64,000 nucleotides of DNA from Paragordius varius (lineage: Eukaryota; Nematomorpha). Below the pieces are notes generated by a model. The model was not told the DNA's origin. It ran no database searches and saw only the letters and a list, made by a program, of their open reading frames with translations. Of this stretch, positions 53,630-64,000 are shown one piece after another. Made by a program: the position numbers and the translations under genes. Location: assembly GCA_964247055.1 (NCBI GenBank), contig OZ176058.1, forward strand, positions 744,001 through 808,000, in the 5' to 3' direction. Every line of letters begins with the position of its first letter. Position 1 is the stretch's first letter.

Positions 53630-56600
53630 TGGGAAAGTTATGTTTAAATATGATATCACTATTAAAACATTTAACATGTGTACCAATAATTACTTTTATA
53701 CCAATTAAATCTATAATTGCACGAAAATTAGTTATAATATGTGATTTATCATACTAATTACGATATAATATTTATATCGTTTTTCTATAAAGATTGGAGT
53801 GGATGTAATATAAATTTTATCAAATTAAATATTTTCAATTTATCTCGCAATTATATAATATTTGTGTATCATTTAAATTTTCTAGCTCTAAAACATTTTA
53901 AATATGCAATAAAAAATTTCAAATATGGTTTTTAAGGGCAGGCTTTTTACATAATTGGACGAGAAATTTTAATTATATCATTTAATTCTAACAAAAAATC
54001 ACCCTATTACCTATTAATTCAAATTCGATAATAAAACATTAGAAATTAATTTAATAGCGAATATAATTTTGGAAGTTTATAAATTTTAATTATAAACTTT
54101 TATAAATTTTATGTATGTCAATGGATGCCCCATTACATTAATCTGGATGTGAGAAAAAATTGTGTTTGATATCTGCCATAACTGATTCTGAAATAAATAA
54201 ATATGTTTAATTAAACATAACATATTAAGTTTTATTTATAATTTTAACTCTGCAGAAATATTCAAAACGGAATAAAATAATGATTCTTAAATATTTTGGC
54301 TCATTAAATGGATACCCGCAAACTGGTAAATAAAGGATGGAAAATTTTACCTCAAATAATAAGTTAAGAACGAGTACCCTATTAAAAACCAAGGACATGT
54401 TGAATATAATACTTTATGAGCTCTGTATATTTTACACATCTCAGGGGTCACATTATGGGGCGTCCTTTCTCGAAAATATTAATACATCTATTGGTATTAT
54501 TTTATAATTATCTATAAATTCATAAAAATGTCATACATATTATTCAGTTAAGATACATTTAAGAGTATTGTGTAAGTCTTATAGCAAATCACAATTTAAA
54601 GTTGTTTCTGCAAAATATTATTGAATAATCAGGGAAAAAATTTTCTGTTTTAATTTTGATTTCTAGGATAAATATTTCAAATTAAAATATACATCACATT
54701 TCAAAATGAAATTATGTTGCCCATTAATTAAAAATGGTTTTTGCCGATTGAGAATTAAAAAATTATATTTTTAATTATGTTTTTGTATATCGTACTTAAA
54801 GGCATTAGTTCTATACAAAACCCTATTGTATTACCGATTGATCAACAATAAAGGGGACCAATTTAAATCAAACTAAAAATGTTTCAGCACAATAAATAGA
54901 TCTTAGCTTTCGAAAAGAGATGATTATATAAAAAAAATTAAAAACTTTTATTCATTGTTATTTTTTAAATATTATACAGATTTATTTCACTCAAATTTAT
55001 ATTCCCCATAATAATGATATTGACAGCCATATTTATATTTCAGTGATCAAAAACGCTTGACTTTGTGACTTAGCTTATTAGTAAATTACATTTTATTGTT
55101 TACAGGCTCCTAGAATATGCGGCTTTTGAAATAATATCTATAAAAAGCAGTTAATTTCTTACATCTTATAAATTCTTTAATAATCTACAAGTCAAGACAT
55201 AAGCATTTTTTTATCACATTAATTAAAGCGTGGATATATCGATATGTTTTAAATATGGAATAACTTAATGAGTTTTTCATTATATAACAATAAGTTATAT
55301 ATATATATATATCTAATAGTCACCATTTATTTATTTCGACTAAAAGAAAAATATATTTTAAATGGACAACATATTATATAATTTTCATAAATTACCGTTT
55401 TCTGTTGGAATATTAAGAATCTAGGTGAAAATTGGTAACACACTCATTTAGCTATACTTGTAATTATAACATAAAATACTTAGGAAAAATAGGTATAAAA
55501 AAAGTTAAAAAACACATCATGAAACAAAATATAATGACAAAGCATATTTAAAATATTATATAATTTTAAAGCAAAAAAGATGAACCATAAAACATAAATC
55601 TATTTTCTCTGTTTAAATAACTTTTACTTAAATAGATGACGTATTTTAATATAGAAATATAATATATATATTATCTTTGCTGAGATATATAATTATTATT
55701 ATTTTGTCATTTTAATATTATGTTTTTTAAACATAAAAATTTAATCGAAAAATTTAAAATCACAAAAAAAAATATTTTTAATAAAATCGATATAAATTCG
55801 TGTCTTCAAATATGAAGGTTACCATTTATAATCTCATTATTAATTTTTGGTTGTAAGAATATTTTTATTAAAATCCTATAAATTAATTATACTCTTTATC
55901 TAAAATGTAAAAAAATAAAAATATAAAGACAAAATGTAAAATTAATAGGATAAATATTTTTTATTAATAGAAAAAATACTTTTAAACACTTGATTTTATC
56001 CTACATAATCTATTTATTGACAATTTTTAAATTTTATAGTGTCATAATTTATATATATTATTTTATGTGCAAAAAAAGATATTAATGCAAATATATCAAG
56101 GTTGTTTAAAAAAGTATGGTTGTGTTTTGATATAAAATATGGTTGTATTTATGTTATTACTTTTGTCTGTATAATTTAAAATTATACTGCTAATAAACGG
56201 GACCGTACAATAAAGGTAGCTTAAGATTAAAAATTTATATTGACCTTATATTTAGTGGCACAAAAATGCAAAAATATTTTATCATAAAATATATTTTTCA
56301 ATTCTACCCATGTTATTTAAATCTTTTTTCAATTCATATTTTCTCCAAAAATGACATATAAATTCCCCGCTTTTAGTGTTTATCTAACTTTTTCCATTTC
56401 ACATTTTCATGATATTGTGGGTTTCGGAATAATTTTTTTATCAAATTTGAAACAGCACAATCTCTCAGCAAACAATCATCATACTTATACGGTAACGAGA
56501 GTTATTATTGGCCATTTCGGTTGTCTAATTGGGTACATGTATGAAGTTAGTTTTCAATTTGTTGGATTTTGAAAATAGTTAAAATATTGTCAATTAATCT

Positions 56601-57060
56601 TTCTTGTAGCTGATTTTTTGGATGTTTTGATTTCGAGGGATAGAATAGGAATGTTTTATAAATGTCCTCTTGACTAATATTGGCTTTGTTCAGTTATAAT
56701 ATTAATTATAAGTTTGGATTTGTCTTTAGAGATTGTCTTTATATATTGTCTGTTTAATTTTAATAACCAAAAATTAATATATTAACGAGAGCGGCGTTAC
56801 ATTGGTGACCAAGACAAAATAAACCACTGGAAACATGGTATATAAAGAGTTTTTTTAAAACAGAAATTGAGCATAAAACGTTCTCATCAAATTTTGATTG
56901 TAAATTGTTAACATATTTGATATAGCATTTTATATTATGAGTCTTTAGTTATAAATTATTGATTTGGAAATAAGATCTGCCATCTATTTATTAGAATTTT
57001 TCATACCAAAACGCAAAAACATAAAGAAAAAATTTAAAAAAAACTCAATCATACCTTTTT
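53630..57060 (+). repeat. Dispersed repeat R1, copy f
   Basis: It matches R1-e and R1-b from the TTTAAAATGT region to the conserved 3' block (56,460-56,780) and the following ACGAGAGCGGCGTTAC segment. The family B element found at this site in other copies is missing, together with its flanks, near 53,805. The frames at 53,741 and 56,351 are not conserved. Confidence 0.65.
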
Positions 57061-57304
57061 GAATCTCATTTTTTCCAATATGAAATTACTATAGTAAAAA
57101 ACATAAATGATTGTTTTACCAATCTACATTTCTATTTCATACTTTACAATTTTAGGGAAATAGTTATATTTTACTCATCAACCCGTTTGCCTTGGGAGAG
57201 GGTGAGGTGTTGATACACCTTTAATATTATTTTGTTTAAGATTAATTTTTTCAAGTGTAATTTGACATTGTCGGTTACGATTAAATAAAATCAAACGTAC
57301 ATTT

Positions 57305-57532
57305 CAGTAAAAATTATACGATTTTTTAAAGGAAACCATACTCCTATTTTTAAATAAACCGAATTGTTTAATTTGCAAGTATATAAAAGAGTTATATATT
57401 GGTAACACAATCAATTATGTTGTTTAAAATTCAACCAAATTAATTTTTAAAGGAAATTTGAAAAAATATAGCGGTTCTGAAAAAATATAGTCATCTATTT
57501 TTACGTTTTATCTGTATAATTTCAATTTTTAC
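57305..57532. mobile_element. TIR element family A, decayed
   Basis: CAGTAAAAATTATACGATTT on the left, ATATTGGTAACACAATCAAT in the centre, and ACGTTTTATCTGTATAATTT on the right. It is the cognate of 32,706-32,925. Confidence 0.5.
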
Positions 57533-59316
57533 AATGTGTTTACAATGCTATTCTGAAACATTAACATGATATGTTGCTATTATAGTTGCTAAGGTCAATT
57601 CCGACTAACTGCAACATTGAAGATAAAACTTCTCCATTTATTGGGAATGCAAGATCTGGCGTTTTGTTTGGTTAATCTTTGAACTTTGAGTAAATAAACT
57701 TCCACCCATGGCAGGAGCTAAATAGTAGTAAAATAAATTTAGTTTTATAAAGGCTTCGAAAAACATAAAATAATAGTAAAAAAATAATAATTGTCATGTA
57801 ATACATTATTTATTAATGTCAGCCCTTGATAGGGATTTAAGATTATCTAGGGTCCTTATTACAAATTAAGTCTTTCCGCTTGATAAAAAGACGCTTAATT
57901 AGTTGTTTCCAACACAGAGGGCTTCCGCATCATTGACCCCAAAAATATGGTTCAAATTAGGAATATCTAAGGACATTCATATTTGAATAATTCATTTAAA
58001 AAAATTTTAGAACAGAAAACATTTAGAGATTGAATAAGCTGAAGTTCATCAAATATTAATTTTATGTGATTTTGTGATCACATCTTTACAAATTATGAAT
58101 ATAAATTATTCTGGCAGGAAAATCTCGTAGAACCGTATGTTTGAAACACCTGTTCTAAAATATATATTTATTACCAAAACGAAGCATTTTAAAAAAATTT
58201 AATATAATTTTCATGCCAGCATAATTATGCGGATCAGAATATATATTCTGAACAACTTGATTTAAAATATGTTTAAAATACACTATTTAGGGAGAGTGGC
58301 AAAAAATTGTAAAATACATTCTGATAAAGAAATGTGTTTAAATTCCCATGGCGCTTTTGATTTTTATGGTGTCAAAATATATAAAGTCTTACTTTTGTGT
58401 AATTGTGCCGTATATAATACTGCGAAGTTACCGCACATTATGGAATATAAATGATTAAATCTAAATGTTTTTTCAATAATATTAATCATGTTTAAAAGCA
58501 AATTATAATTATATAATTGTAATTTTAAGCTTAGGTTGTGGGCTCCGAAAGTTATTTTAAACCAAACTAAAATCATAAAGTTTTCTGGAATAAACTGTTG
58601 ATTTAGCGAAATTTTTAGTAGCTAAATTTAATTAAGTAAGGTATTTTATAACCTTATAAGGTAGTTTGTATCAGAGCTATTTAAAATTTTATAATATATA
58701 GAGTATTTTATATGTTGGTAAAATTGAAAATCAATTCTTTAACGGTGATATAAATTTTAATGTTAATTTTTAACATGATTCTCAACTCAAAATTTTTACC
58801 AGCTTTTATGTTTTAAATCTACTAAAAACTTTTTGTTTTTAAAAACATAGTACTCAACATATAACGATGCGAGCAATTTTTAGAATAAAATGAGTTTTAA
58901 AATTATAAAGGCATTAACAACTATTTTTTTAGATTTTAACATTATTATTTCACTAATTAGTAGGCCCACCATAAGGACTTTTTTAAATTTTATTAATTCA
59001 ACAAGATTTTTTATAATTAAATCTATTGGAAATGTTTACAATATTGCATGTAAAATCTATCTCTGGAGCCCGCATCGCCAAAACCTAAGAAATATGATAA
59101 TTTTGATCTGTTTTTTCTATAAGAATATATATTTTTCTACCTAATTTTTTGCTTGTTATTGAATTATAATCAGATCCGATATTGAGCAAAATTAGAATAT
59201 AAGAAAAATCTATAAGCACTATCCAAATATACTAAAGAACATATCATAATAAATAGTAAGATTATGAAATTCTACATCTGTGTACAATTTTAATTTTAAC
59301 CATATCTTGCTTTCAG
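57533..59316. other. Intergenic region upstream of the RS-domain gene
   Basis: The composition is slightly less AT-rich than the repeats. No element of the families described here was seen. Open frames of 61 codons (58,269) and 84 codons (58,890) have no recognisable domain. The promoter and any 5' UTR exon of the downstream gene may lie here, but no site can be pointed to. A pyrimidine tract and TTTCAG at 59,311-59,316 mark the splice acceptor before the start codon. Confidence 0.5.
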
Positions 59317-59317
59317 T

Positions 59318-59371
59318 ATGGCCGATACTTTTGTTGAGGATTTGATTGAAGCCCCTTTTATTAAAGAAAAG
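59318..59371 (+). CDS. RS-domain gene exon 1 (coding start)
   Basis: ATG at 59,318, one base after TTTCAG. It encodes MADTFVEDLIEAPFIKEK and ends in phase 0 at AAG|GTATAA. Without splicing the frame ends two codons later. Confidence 0.65.
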
Positions 59372-62300
59372 GTATAAAATTAGCTAATATATATAGTCCA
59401 AACGAAGCAGCTCAATTGAAAAGGAAAACGCAAACCATAGTAGCAGGTTTGATATTAAATTTTTTTGGTTCTATATTTTTAAACATTTATTTATTAATAA
59501 AATCAATAAACTCAAAAGGTGATGTTTGTCATATTAATATATTAAATATAAACTTATTGGTTTGAAATTTTTTATGTCCATTTTTAATTTGGTTCGCTTT
59601 TTTAAAAAACTCAGTGCAGATGATATTAATTTTTTGTTGTCATTGTGTCTATTTATATAATTTTTAATTGTAAACTTTGAATATAACTTAACAAAAAATC
59701 AGTTTTTTAAAAGTTATATAAAATCAATTAATAAGCCTAAAATTAGCTACACGTTTACTATTGATGTCTTTTCTCCACAATTTATGCCATTCTTTATGTT
59801 AAAATTAAAACTTATATAGTATGATTCAGATATGTAAATCCCTAATATTTATACTACCAATTTTATTTATTCTCAATGTGTGCCAATTAAAAAAACACCA
59901 AAATAGAAGACAACTAAACCCATTTTTTAAAATTCAAATCTATATATCTGTATATAAATTTAAACCAAAATAGATATGAGTGTTGCCAATAAAGAGGGCT
60001 TTCTCACCTATGTCTTACTATCAAAACACCGTCGTAACGTGAAAAACACATCTCTCGTCCTTTAAAATTTGCATTTTTTTGTAATACATATATATATACA
60101 TTTTTTATGAAAAAAAATTGTTGTGCATTCTAGATTTTCAGACACATGCGGCGAAAGTGTGACAAAGTTCTACGCATCCAATACATACATATTTTATAAA
60201 CTTTCTTTGACAAAAAATATTATCTTTATTATTATCATATATTGCGGAACAATGATTAATATTCTTTATTTTTTGTATGTGTACACACAGCTTTGAAAAT
60301 GGTGATGATTCATTACTACTGCATGTTAAAAAACAGATTTCTCCCTTCCCAACAACAAAATCAACGGAAAAGGAAACTAAAAAACGAAAATCATCTCATC
60401 ACCATGATTCTGCAGAAAAAAAACGTGATAAAAGACATCACCATGATGGCAAAAAAAAGCTCTCTAGAAGCAAAAGTCGATCACGATCACCTGATCGTAG
60501 ACATAGATCATCCAAAAGACGCAGTAGATCCAAAACATCTGACCGGAAAAAGGCTGCGAAAAAAAGTTCAAGAAAAGCCTCTCATTCTCGTTCTCTCTCA
60601 CCATCACCGGCAAAGAAAAAAGAGACGTCTTCATTATCCGACAAAAAATCTAAAAGGTTAGATTATATTTACATTTTACTTTGATAGGTATATGTAATTC
60701 TTCAATTTTTGTTAATCCCGATTGCACAAGTAGGCAAGTAATAAATCTGAAATATAATGTTTTAAAATGTACATGATAAGAAAAGTTAACTGCTAAAAAT
60801 ACAAAGAGATATCGGCAGCTTGTCGTTGATAATCTCAATAGCACACAAATAATTGATTTGTATTCTCACTTTACAGTTTTGGTATAAATGATTAAATACA
60901 ATAAATTTGCTACTCTTATTTCCCATATATTTTTGTCTTATATATTATTCTAATATCTCATTAAATTTGAATATTTATCCCTTATCATGATATCTAAAAA
61001 TTTAAAATTTTATACTTGTGTTTTTACGGATTTTTGAATTTGATGGATATTTGTTTTGTCTTTGCGACAATTTGATTTTTCCCGTTAATTTAACAATTAT
61101 TTAATATTTAAAAACCTCCATTTTGTAGTCATTTTTGAAATTAACTTTTTTTTTGATTTTTCACCAAAAACTAAATGTGCAGACGATTAAACTTTAAACG
61201 GAAAAATTATTATTATTCGTCTGCCACTTTACACCATATGATTTTGAAATGATTAATTCGTGATTAAGGTTCAATTACAAAAATACTTTTTATTTATTTT
61301 TTCGATTATATAATAAAAAACGAAACTAGGTATTTTTTTCAAAATATAATATAATATTGTGGACAACATTGCATATTTAAAATAATAATATACCATATAC
61401 AGTTCAAATTCACCCTTAAACAATTCAAATTTAACCTCATATAAATTATATGTTTTTTAAGGTTAAAAATTACCTTTACTTTTTTAATATTTTTAAAATA
61501 TGAAACTTTATTCAAAATAAATATAATGCTGAAATAACAAACTATGTTATAAGAATATATTTTTTATTATAGATAAGTTATATAGCAACCCGAAAACAAA
61601 ATTTTTTAGGGTAAATATGAATTGTTCAAGGGTCAATTTGAATTGTTCAAGAGTGAATTCGAATTGTTCAAGGGTGAATATGAATTATTCAAGGGTGAAT
61701 TTGAATTGTAAATAATAATGTTAATAATTTTCAAGATATTTTTATAATTTTTACTTTATTTTAAAAAAAAAATAATTTTCATTATAAATTAATTTTTATT
61801 TTTTACACTTTTTTTTCTGCTCTAGAAGGAGTCGTGATGAAACTCCCAAATCAAGCAAAAAAGGTAAATTATAAAATATTATAATTATTATTGCACTTAT
61901 AATTTAACTAAAAATAAATTAATTAGGGTGAATTATCGATTACTACATAAGTAATCTAATCAAATGTAAAAATAAATAAAAATATAAACTAAAGATTAAA
62001 ATATAAATTAAAAATATTTAATGAGAAATGAAATTTGTACAATTTTTTGGCCTTAAAAGGTCTTTTAATTGGTGAATAGGGAAAAAATGTGTGATAAAAA
62101 GTAATCAGAAATAGCTAAAAAAGCTAAAAATATTTCACACATCCTTGCATACTAAATTGTTACAGTATGCATTTTAGAAAAATTATGTCATAAATATAAA
62201 ATATTATTTGAATTTAATTATTTTCCATTCATAATAATTATAATTTATTTTTACATTTTTTTCTACTTTTTATTTTTGTTGTAATAATTTTAGGTTTCCT

Positions 62301-62464
62301 AATATACAGTACAGTATGCATTTTAATGGTTAACTATTTCACATTTTATATGTGGGAAATTTGCAACCAGTAGTGTATGGAAAAAAACGAAATGTGTTGA
62401 ATAAACCATTTATTTCTTTTCTTTTTTTCCATACACTACTGTGTTGTGTTGCAAATTACCGAAT

Positions 62465-62513
<49 letters not shown>

Positions 62514-63214
62514 AAAATAAGCAACCATTAAAATGCATATACTATATTAGGAAACACCTATTATTACAACAAAAATAAAATTATAATTGAAATTATAAAT
62601 GGAAAATTAATAAATTTTCTGTTTTTTAATATTTATTACATAATGCAATTTAATGGTTACTTATTTCACACTTTATAGTTTGGAAATTTGCAACACACAA
62701 CAGTAGTGTATGGAAAAAACAACGAAATGAATAAAACATTTATATCCTTTCTTTTTTCCATACACTACTGTTTTGCAAATAACTATACTGTGAAATAAGC
62801 AACCATTAAAATAAGCTGTATCTTTTCAGTATGTACCAAATAAAGAAATCTTAAGCAATTTTGCTATTCTATAAAGAATTTGAAAATTTAAAAACGACAA
62901 AAATCTATAAATAATTAAATTTAATTTATAAAAAATTTTTTTTTACAAAAAAATAAATATATATAAATGATAAACTTTAATGAGATAGTAAGTATATAAA
63001 GTTTTTTTTTAAAATTATTATAGATAAATATATCGATTCGGAAAATTTTTAATATATATATATATACATATTATAACACACCACTTAAAATATGCAAAAT
63101 AAATCTAAAACCAATATTTAAAATGTGTTTTTTGGGGCCAATTTAAAGGTTTTATTTAAATTATTATTACAACAGTTAAATCATATTAAATTAAAAATAA
63201 TTTATCAAATTATG

Positions 63215-63259
<45 letters not shown>

Positions 63260-64000
63260 TATTACTTTTTTATCAAAATTTATTTTTACATAATAAATGC
63301 ACATACAATTTTTTTAATTTTTAAAAATATATTTTTATTCACTATAGATCACAAAAAGGATCGTGATTCTAGCGTTAAAAACACACCACAAACAGATGCT
63401 AAAAAATCAGCTGATCTTGATACTGAAATTATTGTTGATAAGTCTGGTATTATATTTCTTTAGATAAATTTTGTTTTTAAAATATTTAATAATCATGTAG
63501 TATGTATTATGAAAAAAATATATAAAAAAATTAAATATTTTGATATTATTTGGAATTTATATTCATTAGATAATCGAATTTATTAAAAAAAACATTTTCG
63601 ATTACTACAAATGAAAGATTTATTCAATGTAATAATTAAAATAAAAATATAAATATGAAAATATAGGAAATTAGAAAAAGAAACCAAAAATAAAGATTTG
63701 ATAAGAATAAATTTAATGTCAAATAGTTACCAAAAAACATTAACATATTAATAATAAATTTTAATAATTAAAATCTAAAAATTAAAATATATAACTTTTT
63801 AAAAAATATTTAATTTTTTTTGTAAAAAATTTAAAAATATTAATTAGATACTCAAATGAATGGATTATCTTCTTTTGGTGATTACATTAAAAGTGAAATG
63901 GTTAAAATTGACGCGACTAAAACGGAAACCGAAAAATCAGCTGATCTGGACGAAAAACCGAACGAAAAAAGGGCGAAAACGGTGAAAAGTCATTGTGAAG
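59318..64000 (+). CDS. RS-domain splicing-factor-like protein, RBM39-like (5' part)
   Basis: Six exons join in frame: 59,318-59,371, 59,397-59,446, 60,291-60,656, 61,826-61,863, 63,348-63,446 and 63,848 to the window end. The protein starts MADTFVEDLIEAPFIKEK, close to the RBM39 N-terminus (MADDIDIEAMLEAPYKK). It then has His/Lys-rich and Arg-Ser-rich segments (SRSKSRSRSPDRRHRSSKRR) typical of SR proteins. An acidic, Lys-rich linker follows. The RNA-recognition motifs expected for RBM39 would lie beyond 64,000, so the name is tentative. Such proteins act in nuclear spliceosome assembly. Intron 1 is only 25 bases. Later introns hold family B and family C elements. The start codon follows an acceptor directly, so a 5' UTR exon or a trans-spliced leader precedes it. 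Confidence 0.6.
59397..59446 (+). CDS. RS-domain gene exon 2 (50 nt)
   Basis: It lies between ATATATAG and CAG|GTTTGA. It reads SKRSSSIEKENANHSS plus two bases that complete Ser with the first base of exon 3. The phases (0 in, 2 out) are exactly those needed to join exons 1 and 3. Nothing else between 59,372 and 60,290 that I found does this. Confidence 0.6.
60291..60656 (+). CDS. RS-domain gene exon 3
   Basis: The acceptor is TACACACAG. It encodes FENGDDSLLLHVKKQISPFP, a His-rich run (SSHHHDSAEKKRDKRHHHDG) and the Arg/Ser region (SRSKSRSRSPDRRHRSSKRR, SHSRSLSPSP). The donor is AAAAG|GTTAGA in phase 2. Confidence 0.8.
61391..61717. mobile_element. MITE family B in an intron of the RS-domain gene
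   Basis: Left TACCATATACAGTTCAAATT after TA. The right arm has five 21-bp units (GTTCAAGGGTGAATATG and variants), ending GAATTGTAAATAATA. The centre includes AATATAATGCTGAAA. Arms are unequal: two units on the left, five on the right. Confidence 0.75.
61826..61863 (+). CDS. RS-domain gene exon 4 (38 nt)
   Basis: The acceptor is TGCTCTAG and the donor AAAAAG|GTAAAT. It completes Arg, then RSRDETPKSSKK plus one base. Phase 2 in and phase 1 out. Confidence 0.75.
62312..62544. mobile_element. Palindromic MITE family C, copy 2 (intron)
   Basis: The left arm has CAGTATGCATTTTAATGGTT and CAGTAGTGTATGGAAAAAAA. The right arm has TTTTTTTCCATACACTACTG and AACCATTAAAATGCATATAC. A (TA)n run at 62,467-62,508 lies in the right arm. 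Confidence 0.75.
62638..62820. mobile_element. Palindromic MITE family C, copy 3 (intron)
   Basis: AATTTAATGGTTACTTATTT and CAACAGTAGTGTATGGAAAA are answered by TTTTTTCCATACACTACTGT and AAATAAGCAACCATTAAAAT. It is 94 bases from copy 2, in the same orientation as far as a palindrome allows. Confidence 0.75.
63217..63254. repeat. (TA)n microsatellite in intron
   Basis: This simple TA run of about 38 bp lies in the intron before exon 5 of the RS-domain gene. Confidence 0.8.
63348..63446 (+). CDS. RS-domain gene exon 5
   Basis: The acceptor is CACTATAG and the donor AAGTCTG|GTATTA. It reads DHKKDRDSSVKNTPQTDAKK and then SADLDTEIIVDKS, an acidic linker. Phase 1 in and out. Confidence 0.75.
63848..64000 (+). 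CDS. RS-domain gene exon 6 (runs off the window)
   Basis: The acceptor is TTAATTAG. It reads DTQMNGLSSFGDYIKSEMVK and then a Lys/Glu-rich stretch (KTETEKSADLDEKPNEKRAK) with no stop before 64,000. The SADLD motif also appears in exon 5. Confidence 0.7.

Noticed and set aside
53780-53840. R1-f without family B as an excision footprint
   Set aside because: The missing segment extends beyond the element into R1 flank, so this is a larger deletion rather than precise excision or an empty site.
58269-59144. Short frames of 61 and 84 codons upstream of the RS-domain gene
   Set aside because: No recognisable domain, no splice partners and composition like the surrounding intergenic DNA.
60293-60661. 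Second frame over exon 3 of the RS-domain gene
   Set aside because: It overlaps the Arg/Ser frame in another phase and does not fit the exon junction phases on either side.

Overview
The window is extremely AT-rich eukaryotic DNA. It holds few genes, split into small exons with GT...AG introns, and a dense layer of repeats. The standard genetic code fits. The retroelements (a Ty3/Gypsy LTR element and a Penelope-like element), an adenine phosphoribosyltransferase gene and an SR-type splicing-factor gene suggest an animal or a close relative. The sequence alone does not allow a species call.

Layout. 1-5,050: copies of a dispersed AT-rich repeat (here R1) carrying two small inverted-repeat elements. 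5,239-9,432: first copy of a ~4 kb segmental duplication holding a decayed gene for a secreted, internally repeated protein (signal-peptide exon at 6,490, repeat exon 7,604-9,117). 9,715-12,000: small TIR elements and a GC-richer three-unit tandem repeat. 12,000-15,030: another R1 copy. 15,125-25,040: the APRT gene, with four recognisable coding exons (16,179-16,333; 18,658-18,740; 21,784-21,862; 24,096-24,238). Its introns and 3' flank contain repeated copies of the exon edges. 25,041-26,335: microsatellites and a ~75-bp tandem repeat. 26,560-32,400: repeats R2 and R1. 33,086-36,529: a nested nest of foldback elements with long inverted arms built of 21-bp units. 38,246-42,270: second copy of the segmental duplication. 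42,282-46,878: a young Ty3/Gypsy element inserted in a small TIR element. 47,395-57,532: foldback relic, R2/R1 copies and a Penelope-like relic. 59,317-64,000: 5' part of an RS-domain protein gene resembling RBM39, running off the end of the window.

Two things stand out. First, the APRT gene carries 'echoes' of its own exon boundaries: four of the exon 2 acceptor side, four of the exon 2 donor side, seven of the exon 4 donor side, one of the exon 5 acceptor side and about five of the last exon's end. This is as if its introns grew by repeated tandem duplication across splice junctions. Second, three element families here (B, D and FB) look different but share the terminus TACCATTT inside a TA target site, plus subterminal arrays of 21-bp units with a TTCAAG core. 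They are probably one transposition system.

No tRNA, rRNA or CRISPR array was recognised. Most long open frames in the window are products of 21-bp repeats or are antisense to decayed coding sequence. All element family names other than Ty3/Gypsy and Penelope-like are local labels.
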